64,000 nucleotides of DNA from Panopea generosa (lineage: Eukaryota; Mollusca; Bivalvia; Adapedonta; Hiatellidae): the NCBI GenBank assembly GCA_029582155.1, contig CM055897.1, forward strand, positions 19,085,535 to 19,149,534, given 5' to 3'. Below, piece after piece: positions 49,005 through 61,015 of the stretch. Each line of letters begins with the position of its first letter. Positions within the stretch are counted from its first letter, which is position 1. The notes under the pieces are model-generated. The model saw only the letters and a program-made list of their open reading frames with translations, searched no databases and was not told where the DNA came from. The position numbers and the translations under genes were made by a program.

Positions 49005-49143
49005 AGTTATGACGTCGAGGAAATCCCGGCCAAAGTAACGACGTCATAAAACACGTAGCATTTCGCTAACATAAACTTTGAATGTGTCTTTACAACTTGA
49101 ATTTTATATTATAAATTTATCAAGGATAACTCGGATTTTCTAG

Positions 49144-52100
49144 ATGGACAGTGATATAGAGGTAAGCAACTAAGTTTACATTTGTATTTTATAAGTAAAT
49201 ATTTAATTTTACATAAGGACTTTAATGTTAATAGTGTTTTACACTTTGCGATACTGGCCAGTAAATTGTCGATTCATTTACACATGTATGGTAAATTTGT
49301 TTGTTATAAAATAAAAATCTGCGATGTTATCTGATAAATTATAAACTAAGGAATTAATTTAATTTGAAATCGTGTAGGTATAAACTGTCTTTAAAATGAC
49401 ACTAAAATATTTCAAAATGGCATTGAAATGATAATGAATCCTAGCACTCCCCCACCCACCAACAACGCAGTATGTAAAATGTACAAAATCGTGTTCATTA
49501 TATTTAGTAGAAAGTTAAATCGTGCCATCGTTACGATTTTAAATGAAACATTTTTAATTGTAAATGTAATGTATATTAAAAAAAAATAATGAAAAAACGA
49601 AACTTCATATGAATTTATGACGTGCCGTTACATCTGTACGTAATATCATCGTTAACGATTCCATTTTGACGTAATAGGCGCGGTGGTGTAGTGGTTATAG
49701 ACATGGACTATTGTCCAGGAAAGTCGAGTTCGGATCCCGTGAGACGTAAGTTCTTTTTTTTCTTTCTTTTTTTTTTTTTTCATATCCCAAACCCTAATTA
49801 GTTTTATAATGACTCATTTTAAATGTTAATATGTGGCATTTGATTCCTAAATATAGATTATGAGTTTCGTTAGCACATCTAACATACTATCGATTTCGAT
49901 TACATATTGTATCAGTCTTTTATTTGTTTCTATTTTTAGGAGCTAGAGAGTTTGTTCTCCGAACATTTTGGGAAAACACCATTTTCTACCCCATTTGCTT
50001 CACAGGCCAGTGACAGTGAGGACATAGAAGCCGTTCATGATGTGGTATCATTGATGAAAATGACCTGCAACTGAATTTTGATGAACGAGCAAGACACTTT
50101 CTAACAACCGTATGTGAAGAAAGGGCGGATTCAGATAGTAACGATGAAAGAGAGCATGACCCTCAAGATGATAATGTAATGTTAGAGGGTGACCAAGATG
50201 TACAGAGAATTAGGCAGTTTATGTTTACTGGGTGTGGTTGCCATAACAACTGTCATACACATTTTAAAGAGCGAGATATTTACAAACACGTATTGGATGT
50301 GCGTGAAATGGAGAAAAGTGACAAAGAAATGTATATTATGGCAACACTAGTTGATAATTCAGACAATGAATCAACAAAACGCGGAAAGAAAAGACAGAGA
50401 GTAAGATATGAGTATTTTTTTCTTGGAAAACATGTATGTAAGAACACATTCAAACTTGTTTTTGACATAGGTAAACACAGCCTTCAAAACAATATGACAC
50501 ACATCAGTAAACACGGCGCAACCCCAAGAACACATGCAAATACAGGACGGAAACCAGCTAAGTCCCTTAAATTTGATGACATCAAATTGGTCGTTCAATT
50601 CATTTCGAATTACGCAGACGAATTTGGGATGCCACAGCCAGCTGCTCCAAGGGGACGGGACAATATACCTCCAGTTTATTTGCCAAGTGATACAACAAAA
50701 AAATGTGTCCATGAAAAATATGTTGCTGGTTGTATTGAAAAGAGCCCAGAATGCCGTTCTGTAATATATACCACATTCTGCAATGTATGGAATACATGTC
50801 TTTCTCATGTAAAAATAGCAACACCTAGAGACGATGTATGTGCTTCTTGTGAGAAAATGAGAAAAGCCATAATGGATTCTGTTACTGAAGAAGAAAAGCT
50901 GGAATCTACAAACAAAATGAAAGAACATATATTGCAGGCGCAAAAAGAAAGAGAAGTATATAACACATGTATTAAACTAGCCAAACAAGCCCATGGCATC
51001 TCTGAGGCAGAACAATATGTACACTATACGTTTGATTTCAGCCAAAATGTATGTTTACCCCATCACGCCAGGCAGATGGGCCCATTGTATTTTACAACGC
51101 TTAGAAAAATACAGATATTTGGATTTCGTCTGGACGGAGTTCCCCGGCAATTGAATTTCTTAATCGATGAAAACGAGACGATTGGAAAAGATGGAACATC
51201 AACTCACGGTCCAAACTCTGTAATATCGATGATCGACTGGGCTTTACAGTCGCACGGCAGTGGCGAGACAACTTGTACTATACATGCAGATAACTGCCCA
51301 GGTAAATTTTAGATTTTTTTCTTTTATGTCTGACTTATTTTTCATCATTACTATCTAACATGTAAAATTCATTTTGACTTATGCTTATCTATAAATGTAT
51401 ACTATGATAATGAACTTGGAGTACAACAAACATATTGGCTAATGTATTACACTATTTCTATAACTACATGTAATTGGAAACACGCATGTAAATTTACCCT
51501 GTAAGTTTGCAAGGAAAAACACTATTATTTAATGATAAGTGAACTAACAAAATATGTAAATTTTAAATAAATTATTATTTCACATACTTTAACTTCAGGT
51601 CAGAACAAAAACCAGTATGTACTTGGTTATTTTATGTGGCGAGTAATGACCGGAAAACACCAACGCATAGAGTACATGATGCAAGTGCCCGGCCATGCAC
51701 GCTGTTTGGTGGACAGCGGCTTTGCCTCTTTGAAGAAACTCTATCGGCGTACTGACTGTGATACGATAGGTCAGCTTGAAGAAGTTGTCAACAAATCATC
51801 GTCAATAAATGTTGCGGTCCGGTATCCATCATGGCAATGGCGTGACTGGAAATCGTTTCTCGGACCAGTATTCCGCCCGTTACGAGGAATAAGGTATAGC
51901 TTACCTAAACATTTACTTCATGCACACAGTATGTGTTCCTAGTTATATACTGAGTAATGAGAAAACGTATTTCAATAGCATAAAACCAAAAAAGAAAAAT
52001 ACTTAAACGCTTGTAAACACATAAACGTCGCATGTGTTAAATTTTAGTTACTTAGGTTACATGTTTTTATTAGTTTTTAGTGAAACACCATTTCTGAAAT

Positions 52101-52645
52101 AATAGATTTGACAGAAAAATAAATGTCATTAGACTACTAACCTTTGTCGTTTAAAAAGTGAAGTTCGACAACTAAATTCAGGTATTATATTTTAAAAATA
52201 TAGCTATTATTTTATAGACCTTATTGAAAGAATTCCTTATGAAAAATAAAGACATGATTTATCACTTAAAAAATAGTGATATTATTTTATCAAAATAAAT
52301 GCTGTTATGACGGATCTAAAATAGAAAATATAATTTGATTATTTCACCAGATTGCGTTTTTTCATTGTTTAAAATAATCTATTCATACAGGCAATACCAG
52401 TACTTCATGATGTCGTCTGCAGAGCCCGGTGTTGTGAAAGTAAAGAAAGCCTTCGACGCCTACGAGACTTCATTGAATTTATTAAAGTCTCGTGACTTCA
52501 CCTTCGAAGAAGATGCTATGCCAGATATTATCGCCCCGAGGGCTTGTCAAGGGAGCGTCAAGACTACTTCCATAGAGTTGTCAGACCGTTTGTTCGACCG
52601 GCGTACCAGGACATAACGTGCCCAGCGCCTATTAAAAAACTTTAA
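49144..52645 (+). CDS. Candidate transposase, RNase-H-fold-like, HADNC signature, four exons
   Basis: Exons: 49,144-49,161 (MDSDIE, then strong donor GTAAGC), 49,940-51,301, 51,599-51,893 and 52,391-52,645. All junctions are GT/AG and keep phase (CCAG|GTCAGAAC gives NCPGQNKN; ATAAG|GCAATAC gives GIRQYQY). The protein, about 640 aa, has an acidic N-terminus, a Cys/His cluster FTGCGCHNNCHTHF, a VCKNTFKLVF region, a Cys pair DDVCASC, a candidate acid in YTFDFSQN, the signature TIHADNCPGQNKNQYVLGYF, then VPGHARCLVDSGFASLKKLY and a C-terminus ending CPAPIKKL. From memory this belongs to a widespread invertebrate family listed as a domain of unknown function (possibly DUF7869). The transposase role is inferred from its position in the element. 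Two apparent one-base frameshifts (near 50,045 and 52,540) could be assembly indels. Confidence 0.8.
49686..49748 (+). other. tRNA-like segment inside the transposon intron
   Basis: GCGGTGGTGTAGTGGTTATA (A box TGGTGTAGTGG) and GTCGAGTTCGGATCCCGTGA (B box) are spaced as in a tRNA and start at about 49,678. It is followed by a T-rich tract. It may be a SINE head or a captured tRNA-like promoter within intron 1. No second copy in the window. Confidence 0.55.
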
Positions 52646-53431
52646 AAGTTTATCTAATTAATATGGCCAATGTCACCATGATCACTTGGTTTCGTTCAAA
52701 ATAAATCAATATCAATTAAAACTACATTAAACATGATGCATTTCAATATTTTAATTTATAAATAAACGTTTGAATTAAGTCAGTAACATACACATAACTA
52801 CATCGAGTATATGAGCATTCTCTACGCGATTGGGTAGTTATGATCTGAATGTGAAATTTATGCAAGCCTCGTTTTCATTATAACTTTAACTTGGTAGTTT
52901 GAAAATATCGGGAATTGTACTTTTGATTTCAGACGTAAATGTTATCTACCTTCTGTGAGATAAGTGGGTAAATGTGATGTGAAATTATGTTGAGCGTTGA
53001 TGGTGTTTTGGTTATTATAAACAGCAAAACCTATATGTATTGTCATCTTGTATGTTTATATATAACTACAGTTATGATCGTTGAAGAAATACAAGTACCG
53101 TTTTGATTATTTTTTATTCACATCTCTGAATTTGTGCTTGATTCGATACGTTGTGTTAATTTCTTTTCAATCAGCAAGGTATACAGAATAACTAATAGTT
53201 GTTATTGCCATCGAGGTATTGTTCGCGCGCAAAATTACGTCGTTTTTTTCTGAAACATAACGTAAAACGTCGTACATTAACGTCGCTCATTGACGTCGTG
53301 CATTATTATACCTCTCGCAGGAAAACGTTTATATTAGAAAAAGTAATCGTCGTACAATAAAAATGAAAGCAGTTTTATGTTCAGGAAACTTTGTTTAATA
53401 CGAAAATAAAAAAAAACTAAATTGTCAAAAA
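52646..53431. other. 3' region of the transposon with ACGTC subterminal motifs
   Basis: AT-rich non-coding. Near its end, ACGTCGTACATTA, ACGTCGCTCATTG and ACGTCGTGCATTA (53,268-53,305) form a short tandem series, and CGTCGTACAATA follows at 53,349. The left end has TGACGTCGAGG and ACGACGTCAT (49,010-49,048). Such motifs may be transposase binding sites. Confidence 0.55.
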
Positions 53432-53466
53432 ATGTCATTAAGCCCGGTTTTCCTGGAGAACGGCCC
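53432..53466 (-). repeat. Right terminal inverted repeat, 35 bp
   Basis: On the minus strand it reads GGGCCGTTCTCCAGGAAAAC followed by CGGGCTTAATGACAT. It is directly followed by (AT)9. Confidence 0.97.
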
Positions 53467-53529
53467 ATATATATATATATATATCACCAAACTGACAAAA
53501 ATTTAGCCCTTAAATAAACATAAACATTT

Positions 53530-53727
53530 TTAATTTACTTTGATTGTGAAACAAACTCTTACAACAAATCACGCTCGAAATCTCCCTGAGTAGAACCAGT
53601 ATTAAGCAAATGCAGAAAAAGTTGTCTTGCTTTAGAACAACACATAGCCGTAGCGGAGGATCGAACCCACGACCTTCCGATCATGGATTCGGTGCTCTAC
53701 CACTGGACCACGCGATTCACAAGTTAA
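53530..53727 (-). mobile_element. tRNA-derived SINE (family 4), copy B
   Basis: Counterpart of 35,010-35,205, with two one-base insertions (TTTAGAACAAC; CCGTAGCGGAGG). Confidence 0.85.
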
Positions 53728-55008
53728 TGTTCTAGGCTTTAAATTTTGATTTTTCCCCAACAAATGATACTTTGTATGATCTACTGAACCGTTCAACGGA
53801 AATCAAATAGTTCAGGCCTGTTCAGCCTCATCCATATTATTATAACGCACACAGAATATACTCACTACAGAGAAAATTAAATCAAAGTACTTAGAGTACT
53901 GATAGACAGGATTAAACAAATATTCATACGCCGCCCTAATTTGATTGATAGTATTGTAGCGTTGTCTTTTTTTATGCAACATTTTTTTTAAAAATGACAT
54001 AATGCAATGTCCGCTTTATGTTTGTTTGTTACTGCTTGCTTATATCAAATACATGAAAAAATGAAATTCGATGAATAAAATGTAGCCCGTATCGCGTATG
54101 ATCATTTTGGCGGTGATCAACTCTGCAAAGCGTGATCACGACAACATAAGCAGGGATATGCATTTGGCATAAAGCCTGGCTAAAAAATGAGTTAAAATCC
54201 AAAACACGATGGTGATTTTACATTTTCACAGACGTTATATTCGGATATTGAGAATATTTTTCACCACAGCTTACATTTTAGGGAGTGATCTTGCATGGAA
54301 ATGGTTGCTTTGTTTTACAATTAAACATTGAGGCATATGTTAATGGAAAACCATTTTACACAAAGTAATGTATGTTGTGAACACGTGACAATTTTAGTAA
54401 TTATGAAAGACAAAAAGGAAACGCGTTTGTTAAAATAATTGCGGACACTTAACAATCTTTATACCTTCAGGTCTCATTACACAGTTATTTTATTTTCTTT
54501 GTTTTATATAAAATAAGGTCCAGGATTTCCACGGTAAACAATATTTCCACCTAGAATCACTTTCTAAGACAATTTTTGTTCATATCAGGATTGTATCCGC
54601 ATATGCACCAGTGATGTCTAATTCCAGTATATGCTATGCCAGCAAGAAATCACAGCCCCTATGATCCATTTTGAAAATATTTCAAGCAAAATTACATGGG
54701 ACTTTTTTAAGTGCAAGTATCTTGCTACCATGACAAAAAAGGAGCAAAACTGTGTAGTGAGACCTTAACATATCAAAATGTCGACTTCTCCCGATTCCCA
54801 GATTCCAGAAAAGGTAATACTGATTTAATGGCAAAAATTGCGTTTTATAACGAAGGCAGTTACTGGTTACAACAGCATTGTTTATATTTTGGAACATTTG
54901 TTGTGTTAGTATCTATGTTAATTTGCCTCATTAATATATCTTACATGTATATATGTTACAGATATATAAATGAACTTTCAATGGACCTGTTCCTTTTCAG
55001 GTTTAAAC
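53728..55008. other. Upstream region of the 374-aa gene, copy B
   Basis: Same content as 35,206-36,486: a candidate donor AAAAG|GTAATA at 54,813/54,814 and an acceptor CTTTTCAG ending at 55,000. No promoter resolved. Confidence 0.4.
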
Positions 55009-56133
55009 ATGGACAGCATACCAGTTGTTTCTCAATTGAAATCTCTCGTGCAGTGGATAGCTGATGATGAAGAAGGGGCATTAGAAACGCAGAAAAACTT
55101 CTCCAAAAGGTGCCCGGTTGTCTCACAAGTACGATCATTCGTTGAATGGATTGATGGTGACGCCGAAGCTGCTCTTAATACTCAAAAAGAGTTTGGCGGA
55201 GAGGTTAATCAGTTTGTCAATTCCCTACCAGCTGTTGGACATGTCAAAGGCGGGATACATTACATAGCCGGAGACAGAAAGGGAGGTGACATGGCTATGA
55301 AGGCAGCATCTAGAACAACCGGTGTCGCACTAGGCGGCGTAGCTGGATTCGCAGTTGGAGGACCTGTGGGGGCGATCGCTGGTGGTACTACAGCAGGTAT
55401 TGCGATGGACGGGATTATAACAGTTTCTGATAAGGCGGTCAATGGATCGACAGCTGATGAACAGGGACTTTTCAAACTCGTGAATATTGATGAAAGCGAG
55501 CATAAAGCCGGTGATGTTGTTGATATGGTAGGTGGACTTATATTCGATGGTTTGACTGGAATGACGGCTGGCGAAGCATATGGGAGAAGAAGTAAAGTAA
55601 AATTGCAAGCTGATAAACAGACGAAAAATGCAATAGGACGTGAAAACTATGCCAACTTGGAAAAAAATGCTGCTAAAATGGATGGTAATACATTGAGATC
55701 GATGTCCAAGGAGACAAAAAACATTCAGCTGGAACGCCAACGCATAAATGATCAACCCAATCTTTCGAACAGACAAAGAAAGGCACATATTAAAGCAGCC
55801 AGTAAGCAAACAATGCATACTGACTCAAATTTCCACCAACTTAACCGGGACCCACATTTGGCTGGAAAGATTGCAGCCGATATTCCAACAGAATCCGGCA
55901 ATCGTGGTTTACAAAGAGTTATAATGGAGGACACAAAAAGAAACTATCAGTTGAAAATCCAGAAGCATGTGCTCGACCACGATTATAGAAGTGCGAGAGT
56001 TCCGGAAATGCGAACTCCAAATGTATTTGATAAATACTGTGATATGCAAGAAGGTGTTCAACTTACGACGGGCGAAATGGGACCAATGACTGGAATAAAG
56101 CGACAAAGGAAGAAAGATTCTGATGAGAACTAG
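55009..56133 (+). CDS. Unknown protein, 374 aa, three N-terminal repeats and a glycine zipper
   Basis: The start is placed at MDSIPVVSQ (55,009), because the longer frame from 54,970 runs through a strong splice acceptor (TTCCTTTTCAG, ending 55,000). The N-terminus has three degenerate repeats of about 32 residues: IPVVSQLKSLVQWIADDEEG, CPVVSQVRSFVEWIDGDAEA and LPAVGHVKGGIHYIAGDRKG. A Gly/Ala-rich zipper follows (VALGGVAGFAVGGPVGAIAG, about residues 110-140), able to enter or pack against membranes. The C-terminal 230 residues are hydrophilic and basic (KLQADKQTKNAIGREN, IKRQRKKDSDEN at the end). No signal peptide. I recall similar uncharacterised proteins in bivalves but know no function. 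AATAAA-type signals lie near 56,947-56,970. Confidence 0.85.
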   Translation: MDSIPVVSQLKSLVQWIADDEEGALETQKNFSKRCPVVSQVRSFVEWIDGDAEAALNTQKEFGGEVNQFVNSLPAVGHVKGGIHYIAGDRKGGDMAMKAASRTTGVALGGVAGFAVGGPVGAIAGGTTAGIAMDGIITVSDKAVNGSTADEQGLFKLVNIDESEHKAGDVVDMVGGLIFDGLTGMTAGEAYGRRSKVKLQADKQTKNAIGRENYANLEKNAAKMDGNTLRSMSKETKNIQLERQRINDQPNLSNRQRKAHIKAASKQTMHTDSNFHQLNRDPHLAGKIAADIPTESGNRGLQRVIMEDTKRNYQLKIQKHVLDHDYRSARVPEMRTPNVFDKYCDMQEGVQLTTGEMGPMTGIKRQRKKDSDEN

Positions 56134-59100
56134 GTTGGCCCCAAACATTTTAATTTCTTATATCATACAACGTCTACAAATGATATAAGTACTGGCTATT
56201 AAACTTATTAAAGATAGACCACGTATTACTCGTAATAATATGTATATAAAGAATAAGACTGCGAATGTAACCGAAAATGAAAGACGAAGAATATAATAGA
56301 GGCGAAATAATTGAGAGAAGAGATAATATTTACATAAGCGACTAACCTCTGTTATTGAACCCGTGTAGACTTTTGTCATTTATTTTAATTTTATGAACGC
56401 ATACCTATAAAAGGCATTTTTTGCTTCGTGCTTTATTTTGGATCATATCGACCTTGTTAGAATTTAATTTAGAAAACAAAAACGTCATAATCATTAACGG
56501 TGTTGATGTAAAGAATAGGTAGTATACAAGAGGCGTGATATGTTTTGTTCCGTTCATCAACTTTAACTTAAGGATGCAGCTTATACGTGACCTAAATGGA
56601 TTTCTATGTTAAAGGGTCAACATTTACGTACATAAAGGGAGGTAATTAATCGTATTATTTAACCTTTCTAGTCTAAGACTCTATATCTGTATATAAATAG
56701 ATAAACATTGATTGTATAACATTTGTGATACAAAATATTATTATATGTATTGTCGTATAAATATGGTACTTATTTTAATGAATAGGGACAGACACGTGCA
56801 AAAAAAGACAGTAAGTACCATGTTTCTGAGATTGTCTTATTTGAGCGTTTCAATAACGCACCATGTATGCTTGTGAAACGATGTCAAAACCATGTACATT
56901 TTTTTTCTCTTTAGGACATTGAATTATAATACATTTACCAACAATCAATGAATAAAGTTTTCTAAATAAATTATATGAACTTAGAAAATCTGTTTGTTAC
57001 GACTTTCATTTACATTTTGATAGCTAAGTTTGAAATAATAGTAGTCATGAAGTACAAATTTAACAATTAAGAAACCAAAGGGGAGCGACCGCTTAATGTA
57101 ACTAACTGGTTTAGTGTTAAACTTCATTTGACAGTTTATGTAATTCTGGGCGGAGCTACGGTGAAAACTGAGAGGATTTATGTTTGAAATCCCATGTGTT
57201 GCTACAGCCGTTTCAAAGCATAGCGCGCGCGGGCTTTGTAGATTGTACATGAATCGTTCATAATTATAAAAAGGGCAGAGTCTGTGCAGTTTCATTCACC
57301 CAATACTTAAGTTATTTTGTAGGCTGTTTTAACAATTAAGAGCGAAAACATTTGAAAATTGAAGCGATTCCATTGGTTGTCAAATGAGGTTAAACACTAA
57401 ATTTTGAGTCAGACTCAGATAGGAAGCTGGTTTATTGGGCATTCGAATTTCCACTAGAACCCAGCCCGCTTCACATATAACGAGAACAATTACGTGAACA
57501 ACGAACTTCGTTGCTCACTTCCCGTTTGTATAACACTAACTTTGCACGTTACAACCAATATAATAAAATTATGCATTTCTTAAAAAAAAATAATAAAGAA
57601 TAATAATAAAATATACCAGCTATTAAACCGTTAAACTAGCGTATATTTACAGTCACTATATATCCACTCAATAATATAACTGAGCCACTTGTTCATACAT
57701 TGTTATAATTATATTCGTGGAAGCAGCAGCGCTACCTTTAAGATGCTTAAGATATAAATTATAGAGTCAGAAGTGGAACTAGGAATTGTTTCATCACACT
57801 TTCTTTTTTTTAAGAATGATTTTATTAAAGGGACACAGGGTAATGTTGAAATCGAACTTGTGTTCTGATCGCGCAAAGAATAAATCTCTACAGCTATGAT
57901 CTCGTATTAACCCTGAACGTTTTGATAAACAATAGATCTTAATATTCAGTTTTAGTATACTATTTACCCTACAGTGGAGCCCCTCATTCAATGTCAGCAT
58001 CGGATGCGTATATTTAAACAATGTACCCTATTTTATTTTTCCTGTTTCTTCCTATATGAATATGTTGTATTACCATCTTGATTGTTTTATGTAACATACA
58101 TGATGTTGGGAAGTTGAAAAACATGTGGCCCTTAATTGTTGCTATCCCATGTATGCAAAAAATGCAAAAAAACTATGCTTAAAGTAAAGTAACTTATAAC
58201 CTTATAGTTTGCCAGAAAAGCTTGGCCAATTAAACGACTCCCATTTCATTCACATTCCTTCTATTTAATTTTATAATTTACGATCACTAAATTTTTACAT
58301 TTAGTAAGCTACTGCTAGCGCTACCGCGCATGTGTTGTCAGCTGTTAAAAGTGACAACGATCTATTTTAAGCCCGATCACATATCAGCCAAGATAGCACA
58401 TGACAAGATAGCACATGACAAGGGTTGATTTATGTAATTGAAGCAGATTGGAGATTAAACGGCAATATTAAATTGACAGCCACTTTAGCGTATTTCAAAT
58501 GAAAGCATGTGTGTGTGCCCCCTAAACTGAAATCCTGGATCCACCCCTGTAAATGAATGCATATTGATATAACATATATGCCTCAAGCATGTGAAGCATT
58601 TTATCTATTTTTACGTTTCTTAAAAAATACTTTCGTTTTTGTTTTCCTAGAAAATGAGATGATTTGTATATTAGGTCAATTAACAATGACAAAAAAGCTT
58701 GGTTAAAACAAAATACAGATGGGTCTAATAATAATGCAAAACTGACAGAGCTCAATGTGGCAATTTGTTGATTAACAAACGAAGCATTGTCACTTTCTGA
58801 TAGAATCAATGATTGTGTATTGTTGTATCATACAACCGGGTAAGAGTACTGCCACGCAGGCGTAGTTTTATGACTGTGGAAATCACAATTATTGTTACCA
58901 AATATTGAAACTGTTATCTATAAACACGTGCATGTCACCAGCTAGGGTTCATTCTTGGGCATGGCAAACTTTAAGTCAGTTATAGATTATACGCCCCATT
59001 TATTCGAAAATTAATATGTTAAAACATCTCTACATAATTTATAACCTATACATATATAGATAATAATCCACAAGTATTACCGTCTGAAACTCAATTTTGA

Positions 59101-59154
59101 AGAAATTGTTTATATAATTAGAGTTGCGATTGTATGAGTATAAGTTATATAAAC
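56134..59154. other. 3' flank and spacer, copy B
   Basis: Counterpart of 37,611-40,604. It carries an AGATAGCACATGACA duplication near 58,390 absent from copy A. No gene recognised. Confidence 0.5.
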
Positions 59155-59335
59155 AATATATATACACTCAGTATAACAATATATATACACTCAGTATAAC
59201 AATATATATACACTCAGTATAACAATATATATACACTCAGTATAACGATATATATACACTCAGTATAACACTATATATACACTCAGTATAACAATATATA
59301 TACACTCAGTATAACGATATATATACACTCAGAGA
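59155..59335 (+). repeat. 23-bp minisatellite, about 8 units, copy B
   Basis: Same unit as at 40,605, with one CACTATATATAC variant and without the two shortened units of copy A. Confidence 0.95.
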
Positions 59336-59344
59336 CTTTGAAAA

Positions 59345-59760
59345 CGCACCACGTACATACAGGTCATTTAATGGCAGAAAATGTCGTCCGATTTCAAAGA
59401 AAGTTTATATACAGTTTTTCACGTTATGTGTTTCATCGTTGTATTCTACTGTCAAAAATTCATGATTGAGACTTGATCTTTTTCTGCATATTTCCCCCCA
59501 TTTTTCGAAGCTACTAGGCGTCAATAACGAGTGTATGCATCATTCGTCTGGATGCATGCACTGGTTATAAAGGTCTGTGAATTTTCGCTTTTGGGTATAG
59601 CTTCAAAAATGCATCAAAGATCAAAGTCACAGTTATGAAATCTTGACAGTAGAAGAGAGTGATAGCATTTTGTAAACTGTCTTTGAAATCGGAAGACATT
59701 TCTGCACTAAAAATACCTGTATGTATGTCCCTGAGTGTAGATTTTCTTGGATGTTTGTAT
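59345..59760. repeat. Long diverged hairpin, copy B
   Basis: Counterpart of 40,810-41,215. Arms GTCGTCCGATTTCAAAGAAA and TTTGAAATCGGAAGACAT are present. Confidence 0.75.
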
Positions 59761-60382
59761 CATACTGATAAAACCGAAGAAAGTAAAGTACGTACGCTTT
59801 TTTGTCATATATATAAATGATGCAAATGCGTGAAATATGATGCCTTTTATACATTAACAATAGTTATGTCCCTTCCTAGAAATATAATTTCTTATTGGTA
59901 TCATGTGGATATACAATAAAGTGAAAATTTATCAAAACGTCGTTTGTTTAAAATACAATTAAATGAAATATGTATGAGCGTATTCTATAAATATATACAC
60001 TAACACCAAATAATAAAGTTGGGTAGTTTACTTTGGGAGAAGTGTGTGCTCCAAATCAGGTTGTCCTTTCAAAGTCCCAGAAAAGAGCGGTTGTGACATT
60101 TGATCATCTGTTATTCCTCGGTAGCATAACATGACGCTAAATTTTTAAATACAAAAATATAATCTCATATCAAGTTTCAAGAATCATCGAAAAAGCTTTT
60201 TTTTTTTGTAAACGTAAAGAATATAACAAAAACTACTCTTATATAAATTGAAAATCTCAACTTATCATATTTGTTAATAAGGTGACAACGCTATTGTATT
60301 AATCTGACCCAATTATAGTGTTAACATTTATGAAAATAGTCCACGAATGATATTTATTAATAACATATATATGTAACTTTTC
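59761..60382. other. AT-rich spacer, copy B
   Basis: Nothing beyond the matching copy A sequence. Confidence 0.45.
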
Positions 60383-60662
60383 ACCGCAACGTTGGTCTAG
60401 GGATAGAACGTCTGCCTCGCATGTGGAAGATCGTGAGTTCGAACCCCGGTCGGGTCATACCAAACACTTGAAGCTTCCTCGCTTGTCGCTCAGCATTTAG
60501 ATGACAGTTATAGGTCTGGTCGGCCCCGATATCAGTATAACGTGACCGGAATGGGTATCATACCATGTTTCTGCTGCATAATACTTTAGCGTGGTAGTGC
60601 TTTGGAATACGGTTTCAAGAAATCGGCGCGATATAATTGAAAAATTGTTGAAAGCAAGTTAG
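60383..60662 (+). mobile_element. tRNA-derived SINE (family 5), copy B
   Basis: Counterpart of 41,837-42,116. The head keeps two or three bases lost in copy A (GGTCTAGGGATAGAACG), so copy B preserves the A box better. Confidence 0.9.
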
Positions 60663-60934
60663 CAAAAATAACAAAAACAAACACAAGCAAAAACTAATTT
60701 TTCAATAGACGCTCTATCCATTGCTAAAGTAAGCTACCAACCATACATGTATAGCTGTTATTTCATAAGTTGATGTTTCAGCTTGACTTATTTGTTAAAC
60801 TTCTCATTACAGTAAATTAAAGTCAGTTATTGCTAGCTAATGATCCAAACACATTGTGAATAGACGAAGAATGCAAACCTATCACATAAAGCAGCGGAAC
60901 CGATTAAAATTTCAAACTATAATGTTAACTTTAT

Positions 60935-61015
60935 CTGGCCGAGCCCGGAAAACTTTGTCGACAGCGGGTCTGATTACCAATACAGGGGTCGTGAGTTTGA
61001 ATCCCCGCCCAGTCA
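60935..61015 (+). mobile_element. Degenerate tRNA-like SINE head, copy B
   Basis: Counterpart of 42,390-42,468, with a B box GTGAGTTTGAATCCCC. Confidence 0.5.

Larger units (their letters stand above)
48970..53466 (+). mobile_element. Complete-looking DNA transposon, 4,497 bp, HADNC-type, superfamily unassigned
   Basis: The 35-bp inverted ends pair with three mismatches (see the terminal repeat entries). The insertion splits an AT microsatellite that is empty in copy A, so ends and target are known exactly apart from the AT duplication itself (TA or AT, masked by the repeat). Inside are one spliced plus-strand gene (49,144-52,645), a tRNA-like segment (49,686-49,748) and ACGTC-rich subterminal motifs. 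The rest of the interior is AT-rich untranslated DNA. The element is young: present in one of two nearly identical copies. Confidence 0.93.

Noticed and set aside
48970-53466. Tc1/mariner assignment from the TA-rich target
   Set aside because: The AT microsatellite target hides the true duplication, and the protein lacks mariner motifs.
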